DNA from: Polaromonas sp.
Lineage (GTDB): Bacteria; Pseudomonadota; Gammaproteobacteria; Burkholderiales; Burkholderiaceae_C
Assembly: GCF_012927455.1 (NCBI RefSeq)
Contig: NZ_JABBPE010000008.1
Coordinates: forward strand, 186,001-250,000
Length of the DNA stretch: 64,000 nucleotides
Reading direction: 5' to 3'
In this document: piece by piece, positions 34,080 to 43,516 of the stretch
Position numbering within the stretch: the first letter of the stretch is position 1
Layout of the letters: every line of letters begins with the position of its first letter
Position numbers and translations under genes: made by a program
Notes under the pieces: generated by a model
Told to the model about the DNA's origin: nothing
The model's database searches: none
The model's input: the letters and a program-made list of their open reading frames with translations, nothing else

Positions 34080-34886
34080 ATGATGAAAATATCCATCAAC
34101 GGCAGCCAGCTGGAACTGCGGCAAATCACCGGCTCGGCCAGTCTGGCACCGCTGGTTTTTCTGCACGAAGGGCTGGGCTCGGTCAGCCAGTGGACGCAGC
34201 GCGGGCTGGACTGGCCGCAAGCGCTGTGCGCCGTCACCGGCCGCGCCGCCCTGCTGTATTCGCGGCGCGGTTACGGGCAATCGGAGCCGGTGCCAGACGT
34301 GCGCGGCGCCGGCCACCTGGGCCCCGACTACATGCACCGCGAAGCCTGGGAGGTGCTGCCGGCCTTGCTGGAGGCGCTGCAGCTTGACCAGCCGGTGCTG
34401 CTGGGCCACTCCGACGGGGCGACGATTGCCCTGCTGCACGCCAGCCGCTATCCGGTCACGGCGTGCGTGGCGATGGCGCCCCATGTGCTGGTTGAAGAGC
34501 TCGCGGTCGCGTCGATTGCCCAGGCCAGGAAGGTGTTTGAAGCGGGCGGGCCGGGAGACCAGATCGGGCGGGCCAGCTTAAGGGAGCGGCTGGCACGCCA
34601 CCATGCCGATGTCGACGGCGCCTTCTGGCAGTGGAATGATGTCTGGCTGTCGCCAGCTTTTCGCAGCTTTGACATCCGGGCGGAATGCCGCGCGATCAGC
34701 GCGCCGCTGCTGCTGATTCAGGGGCTGAACGACGAGTACGGCACGCTGCGCCAGCTCGACGAGATCGCGCTGGCGGCGCCGCAGGCCAGGCAACTCAGGC
34801 TGGCCGCGTGCGGGCATTCGCCGCAACGCGATCAGCCCGACAAATCGCTGCAGGCAATTGCCGACTTCCTGAAGGACCTGCCATGA
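34080..34886 (+). CDS. Alpha/beta hydrolase
   Basis: A hydrolase of about 268 residues: FLHEGLGSVSQW (oxyanion hole, with Glu in place of the usual Gly), YSRRGYGQSEPV, nucleophile elbow LLGHSDGATIALL, GLNDEYGT with the Asp and CGHSPQRDQP with the His. The HEGLGS and GHSDGA variants are typical of a common proteobacterial group of unknown substrate. The start is one of tandem ATGs at 34080/34083. It is divergent from the EI24-like gene. Confidence 0.85.
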   Translation: MMKISINGSQLELRQITGSASLAPLVFLHEGLGSVSQWTQRGLDWPQALCAVTGRAALLYSRRGYGQSEPVPDVRGAGHLGPDYMHREAWEVLPALLEALQLDQPVLLGHSDGATIALLHASRYPVTACVAMAPHVLVEELAVASIAQARKVFEAGGPGDQIGRASLRERLARHHADVDGAFWQWNDVWLSPAFRSFDIRAECRAISAPLLLIQGLNDEYGTLRQLDEIALAAPQARQLRLAACGHSPQRDQPDKSLQAIADFLKDLP

Positions 34887-34899
34887 CCGCTGCTCGTCG

Positions 34900-34954
34900 C
34901 TATTATTTTGATAGCTGCTTGCGCCCGTCCCTATTGGTTTATAGGCTTATTTAA
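34900..34954 (+). repeat. Repeat A copy
   Basis: GATAGCTGCTTGCGCCCGTC followed by CCTATTGGTTTATAGGC, in the gap between the hydrolase and the convergent pseudouridine synthase gene. Confidence 0.8.
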
Positions 34955-34973
34955 TCGCTAAAACAGCCCGGAT

Positions 34974-35720
34974 TCAGGCCTTCGCGGCGGGCAGGCTTGA
35001 AATAGCCGCCAGATCGTCAGCAGTGAGCCAGCGCCACTGGCCCGGCTTCAAATCGGCCGGCAGCGCCAGCGCCCCTATGCGCGAGCGGTGCAGGCCCGCC
35101 ACTTCTTCGACCCGATTGCCGACGGCGGCAATCATGCGCTTGACCTGGTGGTACTTGCCCTCGGTCAGCGTCAGGCTGAGCCGCACCTCGCCGGTCTTTT
35201 CGCAAGCCGCGGCCCGCACCGGTTTCGGGTCGTCGTCCAGCACCACGCCGGCCAGCAGCTTTTCAATCTGCTGGTCATCGACCGGGTGTTTCGCCGTGAC
35301 TTCATAGACCTTGGCCACATGGTGTTTGGGCGAGCTCATGCGGTGAATGAACTTGCCATCGTCCGACAGCAGCAACAAGCCGGTGGTGTCCTGATCGAGC
35401 CGGCCCACCGCCTGTACCCCGGCCGCCGCGCCCCCACCACGCTGGCGCACCGGCGCCGGCAACAGCGTGTAAATGCTGGGGTAGTTGCTGGGCTTTTGCG
35501 AGCACTCGTAGCCGGCCGGCTTGTGCAGCATCAGATAGGCTTTTTCGTGGTATTCCCAAGCCACCCCCTGCACCGTGAAGCGCAGCCCTTCTGCTACGAA
35601 TTCAATAGCTGAATCGGTACAAGAAACGCCGTCCACGGTCACCAGGCCCTGCTGAATCAGGCCCGCGCACAGACGCCGCGTGCCAAAGCCCTGGGAAAAA
35701 AGAATGTTTTGAAGTTGCAT
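34974..35720 (-). CDS. rsuA: 16S rRNA pseudouridine synthase RsuA-like
   Basis: A 248-residue protein of the RsuA family, which makes pseudouridine in rRNA. An N-terminal S4-like RNA-binding domain (FGTRRLCAGLIQQGLVTVDG) is followed by the catalytic domain with the Asp in GRLDQDTTGLLLLSDDG and the EGKYHQVKRM and HRSRIGALAL blocks. RsuA proper modifies U516; a related specificity such as RluE/RluF cannot be excluded. ATGs at 35720 and 35729 are both possible. Confidence 0.88.
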   Translation of the reverse strand: MQLQNILFSQGFGTRRLCAGLIQQGLVTVDGVSCTDSAIEFVAEGLRFTVQGVAWEYHEKAYLMLHKPAGYECSQKPSNYPSIYTLLPAPVRQRGGGAAAGVQAVGRLDQDTTGLLLLSDDGKFIHRMSSPKHHVAKVYEVTAKHPVDDQQIEKLLAGVVLDDDPKPVRAAACEKTGEVRLSLTLTEGKYHQVKRMIAAVGNRVEEVAGLHRSRIGALALPADLKPGQWRWLTADDLAAISSLPAAKA

Positions 35721-35860
35721 GGTTGCCATGGCGCCATTGTCGCCCGGCAAGACAAGCCGCCGGCCTACCGGCAGGCGCGCCGTCCGCTGGCCGGCGCGGC
35801 GCGCAGGGCCGCATAGCGTGATTTGCTGGTGAAAAAGTTTGATGAGCAATTTCCAGATTC

Positions 35861-37144
35861 ATGATCAAGAAAAAACGTTTTGTGCTGACCATGGCCGTCA
35901 CCTTCCTGGTGACCCTGGCCGCTGTTCTGATCGCCGTGAACTTCAGCAGTGGCGAAAAGAAGGTCGAGCGCGAGTTGCCGCGCCTTTATTCAACGCAAGA
36001 TCCACAATTTTTGCGGGCGATGGGCGCGCTGCTGGGGCCCGGCATCGTGGGCGGCAACCTGGTGCAAGAACTGCTCAATGGCGACCAAATCTTTCCGCCC
36101 ATGCTGGCGGCCATACGCGGCGCCCAGCGCAGCATCACCTTCGAAACCTATATCTATTGGTCGGGCGACATAGGCCGAGAATTTTCCAGCGCGCTGGCCG
36201 AGCGCGCCCGCGCCGGTGTCAAAGTGCATGTGCTGCTCGACTGGGTTGGCAGCGCCAAGATCGACGAGTCCTTCATGCAGGAAATGCGCGCAGCCGGTGT
36301 GGCGATTCGCAAATTTCACGAACCGAGCTGGTACAACTTTGCTCAGCTGAACAACCGAACGCACCGCAAGCTACTGGTGGCAGACGGAAAAATCGGCTTC
36401 ACCGGCGGCGTCGGCATCGCGCCCAAATGGACAGGCGCAGGGCAGGATGCCGAGCATTGGCGCGACTCGCATTTTCGCATCGAAGGCCCCGCCGTCGCCC
36501 AGATGCAGGCTGTTTTTATGGACAACTGGCTCAAGGTCACAGGCCAGGTGATGCATGGCGAGGCCTACTTTCCGGCTCTGCAGGCCGTCGGCAAGAGTGC
36601 CGCGCAGGTGTTTTCAAGCTCTCCGTCGGGCGGCAGCGAAAGCATGCAGCTGATGTACCAGCTGTCCATCACGGCAGCCGAACGCAGCATTGATTTGTCA
36701 AGCGCCTATTTCGTGCCCGATGACCTCACCAGCAAGGCGCTGACCGAGGCCCTTCAACGCGGCGTAAAAATCCGCATCATCCTGCCCGGCGAGATCATAG
36801 ACACCGAAACGGTGCGCGCCGCCTCGCGCGGCAGCTGGGGGCCGCTGCTCAGGGCCGGCGCCCAGATCTACGAGTACCAGCCCAGCATGTACCACTGCAA
36901 GGTCATGATTGTCGACAAGCTGCTGGTTTCGGTCGGCTCCACCAACTTTGACAACCGCTCGTTCCGCCTCAACGACGAGGCCAACCTCAATGTGTTCGAC
37001 CCGGCCTTCGCGGAACGGCAGACCGCCGTCTTTGAAGATGACTTGCGCCGCGCCAGGCAAATGAGCTACGCCACCTGGGCCGACCGGCCGCTGAAAGAAA
37101 AGCTGCAGGAACGGCTCGCGCTGCTGGTGGGCTCGCAGCTGTAA
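35861..37144 (+). CDS. Phospholipase D-family cardiolipin synthase-like protein
   Basis: A 427-residue membrane-anchored protein (one N-terminal helix, residues 8-28) with two PLD HKD motifs: HRKLLVADGKIGFTGG and HCKVMIVDKLLVSVGSTNFD. ETYIYWSGDIGREF and SAYFVPDD are typical of ClsB-type cardiolipin synthases, which join phosphatidylglycerol with a second phospholipid. It is divergent from the rRNA modification gene. Confidence 0.88.
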   Translation: MIKKKRFVLTMAVTFLVTLAAVLIAVNFSSGEKKVERELPRLYSTQDPQFLRAMGALLGPGIVGGNLVQELLNGDQIFPPMLAAIRGAQRSITFETYIYWSGDIGREFSSALAERARAGVKVHVLLDWVGSAKIDESFMQEMRAAGVAIRKFHEPSWYNFAQLNNRTHRKLLVADGKIGFTGGVGIAPKWTGAGQDAEHWRDSHFRIEGPAVAQMQAVFMDNWLKVTGQVMHGEAYFPALQAVGKSAAQVFSSSPSGGSESMQLMYQLSITAAERSIDLSSAYFVPDDLTSKALTEALQRGVKIRIILPGEIIDTETVRAASRGSWGPLLRAGAQIYEYQPSMYHCKVMIVDKLLVSVGSTNFDNRSFRLNDEANLNVFDPAFAERQTAVFEDDLRRARQMSYATWADRPLKEKLQERLALLVGSQL

Positions 37145-37185
37145 AGCTGATCCGGGTTTCCTGACGCAGCAGCGTCTGTTTTTTT

Positions 37186-37243
37186 GCTATGAATTTAATA
37201 GCTGCTAGCGCTCATAAGCCATGGGTTAGAGCCCTAAAACCCT
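37186..37243 (+). repeat. Repeat A copy in a 300-bp gap
   Basis: GCTATGAATTTAATAGCTGC followed by GGGTTAGAGCCC. No gene is seen in the rest of 37145-37444; its last 60 bases are AT-rich and probably hold the promoter of the next gene. Confidence 0.75.
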
Positions 37244-37444
37244 GAAAACTTATCTCTGCTGACTCTCGCTTGCCTCGCGTGGGTCGGGTTGGCCGAAGGC
37301 GTAACCCGACATTCCCTGACGCACCGCCGCAGACGCAGATGACGGGCGACCCCCCAAAAACGAGCTTTCTGTGAACAAAGTCCGGTTGATCACCGCAAAT
37401 TGAAATTACATTAAGTAACATACATTCATAAAGGGAATAAATCC

Positions 37445-38206
37445 ATGAATGAGGTTTCGGGATGGTCGGTGACGGTTGCAGCTGCCATTTGCGGCATGCT
37501 GGCCGGCGCCCTGCTTTGCATGGCGTGGACGCGCCGTGCTGCCCGAATGCGCCGGCGCATCCCGAGGCGCTGGCCGCTCGATGTGCGCTTGTTGGCTAAC
37601 ACTGAGGAGCGCAAGGTCTGGCGCTGGTTGAGCGACGCTTTTTCCGATCACCACGTCATGCTCAAAATGCCGGTGACGCGCTTCACGCTGCCACACGGAA
37701 AAAACAAAGAGCACGGCACGCACTGGTACCAACTGCTAAGCGGCATTTATTGCACGCTGACGGTCTGTGCAGCCGATGGCCGCGTGCTCGGCTGCGTCGA
37801 TGTACCAGGAAACAAGCCCGTGTCCAGGCGCAACCGCAAACTCAAGCAGACCCTGCTGCCGCAGTGCGGCATGGCCTACTGGGTGGTCGACTCAGGCAGA
37901 CTGCCCACGCGGGCCGAGATTCGTGGCGCCTTTCTGGGCGATGAAGGCGCGGCGACACGCGCCCACGAACTCGATGAAACCATCATTACCGCCGCACGCA
38001 TGAAACTGCGCGCTTCGCTCGACCTCCAGCGACAAGGCCGCCCCAGCGATGTAGCTGCGCTCTCGTTTTTGAACGGAAGAGCGTTGGGCAAAGACGCCGA
38101 CAGCGAGTTGGGGAGCGACAGTGGATTCAGCAGATTTGGCTCCGCCCTGCATCAGGAGAACTCTTTCATGGCGCCGCTGGACAGCCGCCGCGCTAACCTG
38201 TCCTGA
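37445..38206 (+). CDS. Membrane-anchored hypothetical protein, first of two tandem paralogues
   Basis: A 253-residue protein: one N-terminal membrane helix (about 8-27, TVAAAICGMLAGALLCMAW), a very basic RRAARMRRRIPRRW segment, then a cytoplasmic domain with ERKVWRWLSDAFSDHHVMLK, PVTRFTLP, WYQLLSGIYCTLTVCAADGR, VLGCVDVPGNK and LLPQCGMAYWVVDS. The strand/helix order and DGRVLGCVDV / QCGMAYWVV blocks suggest the nuclease-like DUF2726 fold, but this is a weak resemblance. AAAGGGA precedes the ATG. Confidence 0.7.
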   Translation: MNEVSGWSVTVAAAICGMLAGALLCMAWTRRAARMRRRIPRRWPLDVRLLANTEERKVWRWLSDAFSDHHVMLKMPVTRFTLPHGKNKEHGTHWYQLLSGIYCTLTVCAADGRVLGCVDVPGNKPVSRRNRKLKQTLLPQCGMAYWVVDSGRLPTRAEIRGAFLGDEGAATRAHELDETIITAARMKLRASLDLQRQGRPSDVAALSFLNGRALGKDADSELGSDSGFSRFGSALHQENSFMAPLDSRRANLS

Positions 38207-38377
38207 TGTCGCTCACGCCATGCGACAAGGTATGGCTAGGCTTCAGAGGCAAATTGCATCAATGATTTGTCCTTTTTCAAATGACTAATCAACTTCTAGT
38301 GAATTTTTACCTTTTATTGAGCGCATTTTTTGTTACATTCAAATACAACAACTTATCGTTCACCCTAAATAGATTCC

Positions 38378-39109
38378 GTGGCCACCCCTCAAGCCTGGTT
38401 ATTTACATTGGCAGCAGCCATAGGCGGCATGCTTGCGGGCGGGCTGCTATGCGCGTGGCTAACAGGCAGGGCCTCCAAAATGCGCCAGTCCATTCCCAGG
38501 CGCTGGCCCCTCAATCCCCGGCTGCTGGCCAGTACCGAGGAGCGCAAGGTCTGGCACTGGCTCAATGAAACATTTGCCGGTCACCACATCATGGTGAAGC
38601 TGCCGGTGACGCGCTTCACGCTGCCGCGCAGCAAGGAGCAAGGGCTGCATTGGTACAAACTGCTAAGCGGCGTCTACTGCACCTTGACGGTTTGTGCTCC
38701 CGACGGCCGAGTGTTGGGCTGTGTGGATGTTCCCGGCAACAAGCGCATCTCCCGCAGCAACCGGCAACTCAAACAGACACTGCTGTCGCAGTGCGGCATC
38801 GCCTACTGGGTGATTTCATCGGCCCACCTGCCAACAGCCCAGGAAATCCGCAACGAGTTTCTGGGCGAAGCAGTGTCCCCGCCACCCCCCAGACCTGAAG
38901 ATGAAGACAAGATGGCAGCAACGCATCTGAAGCTACGCGCCTCCCTGAGTGGCCAGCGCAAGGGCCGGCACAGCGACTGGGCCCCGCTCAAGCCAACGGC
39001 CGGAGATTCCCCGGACGGCGACAGCGAGTTCAGCAACTTCGGGTCCGGCCTGCATCAAGAGAACTCATTCCTCGTTCCGCTGGACAGCCGCAAGGGCACG
39101 CTGCGCTGA
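38378..39109 (+). CDS. Membrane-anchored hypothetical protein, second of two tandem paralogues
   Basis: A 243-residue protein about 65-70% identical to the preceding gene in the core (RRWPL, EERKVW, PVTRFTLP, LLSGVYCTLTVCAPDGRVLG, QCGIAYWVIS) and sharing the C-terminal LHQENSF-PLDSR ending. The start is a GTG at 38378: alignment with the paralogue gives exactly equal N-terminal length before the membrane helix. An AT-rich 170-bp spacer separates the two, so each probably has its own promoter. Confidence 0.7.
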   Translation: MATPQAWLFTLAAAIGGMLAGGLLCAWLTGRASKMRQSIPRRWPLNPRLLASTEERKVWHWLNETFAGHHIMVKLPVTRFTLPRSKEQGLHWYKLLSGVYCTLTVCAPDGRVLGCVDVPGNKRISRSNRQLKQTLLSQCGIAYWVISSAHLPTAQEIRNEFLGEAVSPPPPRPEDEDKMAATHLKLRASLSGQRKGRHSDWAPLKPTAGDSPDGDSEFSNFGSGLHQENSFLVPLDSRKGTLR

Positions 39110-39284
39110 GCGTCGTCGCTCATTGCCTTACTAGTTCGACCCGCGTTTCGGCGCCGCGCACCAGCCGGGCCGAAAATAAAATTCGCTCAAGCCAGTGAAC
39201 TGGAAATGCACCAGCCACAAAGAAGTGAATCCGCAAATTTGAACAGCGTTATAAGTGAAAACTCGGGGCTAAAAGGAGTGTTCG

Positions 39285-39413
39285 ATGGTCAAGAAATCAG
39301 CTTGCCGTAACCGGCGCACCCCCACGCGCGCGGGCAAAGCTTTCGGCCGATTTCAATCGTCGCTGGAAAAATGTCTCGGGTATCGTCATGAGCCCGATGT
39401 TTTCCGCTCATAG
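39285..39413 (+). pseudogene. Possible IS3 OrfA N-terminal remnant
   Basis: A 42-codon frame with AAGGAG before its ATG. It begins MVKKSACRNRRTPTRAGKAF, which resembles the MKKSRRNRRTHTPAFKAK start of IS3-family OrfA, then loses similarity. It may be a degraded fragment of the adjacent elements or chance. Nothing else is seen between 39110 and 39447. Confidence 0.3.
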
Positions 39414-39446
39414 AGAAGGAGTGGCACGGGACCTCCGCCAACTGTG

Positions 39447-40262
39447 GTGGTCAAGTTATTTCGGACACATCAATAAGTTGTTGAGTTGCCGATTCACGCT
39501 CGAAAGCGTTGGGTGACAAGTTCCCCAGTGAGGAATGCAGGCGCTCGCAGTTGTGGAAGCCGACGATGTAGTCGGCCACATCGTTCATCGCTTCGGCGTG
39601 GTTGGCGTAATCTTTTTGCCAGACTCGTTCCATCTTCAGGCTCAGAAAGAGCCGCTCTAGTACGGCGTTGACGCTCCTATGGCAAGCAGAAGATGCAGAG
39701 TCTCTCAAATCGGCCAAGATGAGTGGGTACAGCTCGCGAACGATGTAGCGCTTTAGACAGCGGTGAATCTCCTTCTTGGACAATCCTTCGCCTGTGCGGC
39801 GCGCGACGTATTGCCGGGTGCGCGCGTCACTTCGCATGCGAACCATTGAATGGTCCACAACGCATTGTTGGCTTGGCGACCTCCGCCACGATTGAGCCGG
39901 TGGCGATGGACCTTGCCAGAGGATGCCTGCAGAGGACTAATAAAGCTTCTGTGCCCATTTTCTTCATCAGCGTGGCCACATGCCTGCGGCCAACTGGAAA
40001 GCCTTTCCGCTTCAACATGTCGCGCAGCATCTTGCGGCCGGCAAACGGATCTTCCAGTTGGAGTTCGTCGATGCGCCGCATCAGCGCCAGATCGGCACCG
40101 ATGGCCTCTTGAGGGCGATAGTAGGCGGTTGATCGCGCCAGCGACAGAATGTAGCATTGCCGGGCAGTTGCAGGTCGTGAGAACGATCAATCATCCTTTT
40201 GCGCTCGGCGATTCCGCTTTGGTGAGCACACCGCTTAAAAGATCAATTTCCAGTGCCTGCTG
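39447..40262 (-). pseudogene. IS3-family element remnant, interrupted
   Basis: Read on the minus strand: an OrfA tail (ALEIDLLSGVLTKAESPSAK) near 40200-40260, then an OrfB start (MIDRSHDLQLPG), then frameshifted MRRIDELQLEDPFAGRKMLR ending near 39950, and after a foreign insert the OrfB C-terminus FLSLKMERVWQKDYANHAEA to QQLIDVSEIT. There are at least two frameshifts, and the catalytic core between the parts is missing. It is non-functional. Confidence 0.8.
39710..39945 (-). pseudogene. IS110-family transposase fragment inside the IS3 remnant
   Basis: Minus-strand HRHRLNRGGGRQANNALWTI in one frame continues as VRMRSDARTRQYVARRTGEG and LSKKEIHRCLKRYIVRELYP in another, the C-terminal region of an IS110-family transposase with one frameshift. 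It replaces the middle of the IS3 OrfB, so two elements have been fused or nested. Confidence 0.7.
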
Positions 40263-40300
40263 TCAGATATTGGCATACAGCACTTTCACATCCGGCACAC

Positions 40301-40990
40301 TCAAAGGTGTTTGCTGTATCGCAGCCAAACACCGCCGCCTTCCTGGATATCTGCCGAATTCAACGTGAGATAGGCTGGCTTCGTCCAGGCATCTTTGGCG
40401 ATCTCAAACGATGCAGGATGTTCTCCACGCCCGTCGATCAGCGGCAAGATGAGAACACTAACCTCATCGACAAGCCCGGCGTTTACAAATGACCCGCTTA
40501 CGGTCGGTCCGCCTTCGACGATTAGACGCTTTGTGCCGAGTTCATCCGCAAGGGTTGCAATAACTTGGACCAGATCAATCTCTGTCTTGCCGCCAAAAAT
40601 GAAAGACACGTTAATGGATTTCAGATAGGCCAGGTAGTCATCCGACACCGCTTCTGTCACAACCGCGACGACGTGCGAATTAAGTGCTTCGTTGCTCGTC
40701 CAAGCCACTTTTCCGTGGGGATCAATTGAGACTGCGTAGCAGTCCGCATTACGCTTGGCAAAATAATGGATGCGTGGGACGGGCGCTTTGGCCAGGCCTC
40801 TTTGATAGTCGTCACCGTTCGCGATTTCCTGCATGGTGACCCTACCGCAGATCCACGCATCAAACTCAAACTGCTGGGCAAGCTTCTCATACAATTCTCC
40901 GGCGTTTTTTTTAAAAGGGCGAGCCCAGCCGTCTGTGAGCGCGTGTCCATCGATAGAGGACATCATGTGACAAATGACATATGGTTTCAT
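40301..40990 (-). CDS. RibD C-terminal/dihydrofolate-reductase-like reductase
   Basis: A 229-residue NADPH reductase-fold protein of the RibD_C family: HMMSSIDGHALTDGW, WICGRVTMQEIANGD, GTKRLIVEGGPTVSGSF (cofactor Gly-Gly) and VDEVSVLILPLIDGRG. Members include the riboflavin reductase domain and stand-alone reductases of unknown substrate. GGAG precedes the ATG. It is flanked on both sides by transposase remnants and its codon use looks less GC-rich than its neighbours, suggesting transfer as cargo. It appears intact. Confidence 0.85.
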   Translation of the reverse strand: MKPYVICHMMSSIDGHALTDGWARPFKKNAGELYEKLAQQFEFDAWICGRVTMQEIANGDDYQRGLAKAPVPRIHYFAKRNADCYAVSIDPHGKVAWTSNEALNSHVVAVVTEAVSDDYLAYLKSINVSFIFGGKTEIDLVQVIATLADELGTKRLIVEGGPTVSGSFVNAGLVDEVSVLILPLIDGRGEHPASFEIAKDAWTKPAYLTLNSADIQEGGGVWLRYSKHL

Positions 40991-41127
40991 GAAAAACTCC
41001 CAACAATCTTTGATGGTTGATTAATTCTGATCATGTCGTCCGTTTATTAGCAGGCGATCAAATTTTGCTGATACTACTACATCTAATTTTCAGTGAAGGC
41101 ACCACCACATCTTTAACGATTTGTCAG

Positions 41128-41240
41128 ATTTAACAAGCAGCCTGCACTTGCGTTTGTGTTTTGAAGTAGACCATGTCGGACGTCTGACGATCAGGCGACA
41201 AGTGCTGGCGCCGACTGTTGAAGAATTCCAGATAACTGCT
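41128..41240 (-). pseudogene. IS3-family transposase C-terminal fragment
   Basis: Minus-strand YLEFFNSRRQHLSPDRQTSD followed by MVYFKTQTQ matches the C-terminal YNxRRPHSSLDxxTPDxxYF block of IS3-family OrfB. Only about 37 codons remain. It comes from a different IS3 subgroup than the 39.4-40.3 kb element. Confidence 0.65.
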
Positions 41241-41289
41241 TCTAAACCTTCGGGGTCGAGCCCATCTGCATAGTTCTGCAGATGGCCCC

Positions 41290-42091
41290 GTCGTGTAATC
41301 GGCGTCATGCGGCCAGGCGGCGCTATCCCGAGTTGCGCACTGCCCGTGCCAACGTGATGACGACCTCATGGCCGACATCCAGCGCGTCTGGCATGCCAAC
41401 TGGAAGGTCTACGGCGCTGCCAAGATCTGGCTGCAGATGAACCGTGAGGGTAGCCGTGTGGCACGCTGCACGGTCAAGAGGCTGATGAAACGCTTGGGTT
41501 TGCAAGGTGCTTGCCGGGACAAGAGGGTGCGAACCACCACGCCAGACGCTTCGGCACCTTGTCCGCTGGACCTTGTCAAGCGGGTGTTCAAGGCCGAGCG
41601 GCCCAATCAGCCTTTGGGTGTCGGACTTCACCTATGGCTCGACTTGGCAGAGCTGGCTGTACGTGGCCTTCGTCATTGATGTCTTCGCGCGCCGTATCGT
41701 GGGCTGGCGGGTCAGCCGCACCATGCAGAACGACTTTGTGCTCGATGCGCTGGGGCAGGCACGGTATGAATGCAAGCCTGCTGCCAATGCCTTGGTCCAT
41801 CATTCGGACAGAGGGTAACAACACCTGTCCATTCGTTACACCGAACGACTGGTCGAGGCCGGCATACAACCTTCGGTCGGCAGCCGTGGCGACAGCTATA
41901 ACAACGCGCTGGCCGAAACCATCAACGGGCGCCACAAGGCCGAGTTGATTCACTGGCGAAACTTTGGAAAAGTAGCGAATCCGTGAAACTTGCTACCTTG
42001 CGATGGGTGTACTGGTTTAGTCACATCCGACTGCTCAAATCGATTGGGGGTATCCCTGCGGCAGAAGCTGAGGCAAACTACTGGCGGTAAT
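41290..42091 (+). pseudogene. IS3-family transposase OrfB with frameshifts
   Basis: Plus strand: DIQRVWHANWKVYGAAKIW and ARCTVKRLMKRLGLQG in one frame; SDFTYGSTWQSWLYVAFVID, VFARRIVGWRVSRTMQ and HHSDRG (DDE core) in a second; IRYTERLVEAGIQPSVGSRG and ALAETINGRHKAELIHW after a stop codon; and ESVKLATLRWVYWFSHIRLL to AEAEANYWR in a further frame. At least three disruptions make it non-functional. Confidence 0.85.
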
Positions 42092-42179
42092 TCGCCATCA
42101 GCAATACATCCATAGAGGTCTCAACTTAAACCAATTAGCCTCCACGATTCCCGGGGCGATTTAGGAAAATCCGTCCCGT

Positions 42180-43516
42180 TTAACAGGCTGCTGAAATACT
42201 CCACGCTCGCGTGGCATCTTGCTCGGGATGTTTGACTTTTTACTTCATCCTTTGGCATCATGAACTTTCCGGTCCTTTTGGACCGTTTTCGGCGATCTGA
42301 GCCTCGGTCTTCTGCATTTCCCGTCCCTCACGCCGCCTGCAGACGGATTTCCCCCAAGGTACGCATGCGCGTGAGGTTGTAAGCAGCCATGGTCAGCACA
42401 AACATCTGATCGACTCGCTTCAGCCCGCGCACCATAACCTGGCGCATGCGCCCCACGGTCTTGGCCCAGCCAAAGCCATGCTCGATGAGTTTTCTCTTTT
42501 GCACCGAGATTGCGTAACCCGCACTGGCCGCGATGGCGTCTGGCACAGCTGATCGGCGCCCCGAGGTGTTTTGCGCGATGTGAGGAATGACGTTCATCTC
42601 CTGCAGAGCATCAATGAACTCTTTGGCGTCATAGCCTTTGTCAGCACCCAGCGTGATTTCTGCCTGCGGGTTGTCGGCGGCCTGCCGGGCGTCGTTAATC
42701 ATCGCCTTGGCCGCTTCGCGCTCAGCAAAACCATCGGCAGTGGTGACCATGGCGTTGGCAATTAGCCCATGACGGTTGCCGGTGAGGGTGGGGCCCATGT
42801 AGCGCGGTCGGCTGGCGTTGTTGCCTTTGCAGTACAGCCGAGCATCGGCGTCGGTGCTGGACTCGTGCGTGTCATTGCTGCGGCCTTCGCCTTTGAAGTT
42901 GCCGTTGCCGCTGTCGCTGCCGTCTTTGCGCACAAAGCGTTTGTGACTAGCCCAAGCCTGGATGAGGGTGCCGCCCACGCTGAAGTGCTCGCCCGAGAGC
43001 AAGCCTTTGTGCTCGGCTTGCTCCAGCACCAGATTAAAGAGCTCGATGACCGCGTCTTGCTCGATCAGACGTTCACGATTCTTGGTGAAGACGGTGGGCA
43101 CCCACACGGCATCGTCCATGGCCAGGCCAATGAACCAGCGAAACAGCAGGTTGTATTGGGTCATGCTCAATGAGCTGGCGCTCGGATCGGATGCTGTAGA
43201 ACACCTGCAAGATCATGGCGCGCAGGAGCTTCTCGGGTGCGATGCTGGGGCGCCCGCCCTTGATGTCGGCCTCGTACATGCCTGAAAACAATGCATCCAT
43301 CTTTACCGAAGCGGCGTTGACCATCTGGCGGATGGGTCGCAGTGGATGGTCGGCCGGCACGAAGTCCTCCAGCTTTTGCATGGTGAACAGGCTCTCGGTG
43401 AAGGTGTCGGCTCCGCGCATGAAGTTGGCTCTGTCTGGATCAGTGAATCGGTTTCAAGTTAACGCTTGAGGGGTGGCTCGCGTGCACCGGCTGGGAGTAT
43501 TTCAGCAGCCTGTTAA
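42180..43516 (-). mobile_element. IS5-family insertion sequence with intact ends
   Basis: A perfect 23-bp inverted repeat bounds the element: GGCTGCTGAAATACTCC on the left (ending 42202) and its complement on the right (from 43494). The outermost TTAA at each end (42180-42183 and 43513-43516) fits a 4-bp target duplication of the kind IS5 relatives make at YTAR/TTAA sites. The total is 1.34 kb with one transposase gene on the minus strand, which is broken. Confidence 0.85.
42328..43420 (-). pseudogene. IS5-family transposase, frameshifted and missing a catalytic Asp
   Basis: The N-terminus (MRGADTFTESLFTMQKLEDF to SIRSERQLIEH) and the remainder (TQYNLLFRWFIGLAMDDAVW to the C-terminus) lie in different frames; one extra base near 43160 explains the shift. 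In the second part the first DDE aspartate is replaced: HFSVGGTLIQAWA where relatives have SVDGTLIQAWA. The second Asp (LGADKGYDAKEF) and the C-terminal HGFGWAK region remain. It is inactive on two counts. Confidence 0.88.

Noticed and set aside
39451..39858. The 135-codon frame as a real transposase
   Set aside because: It joins an IS110 C-terminus to an IS3 OrfB C-terminus; neither half has a catalytic core.
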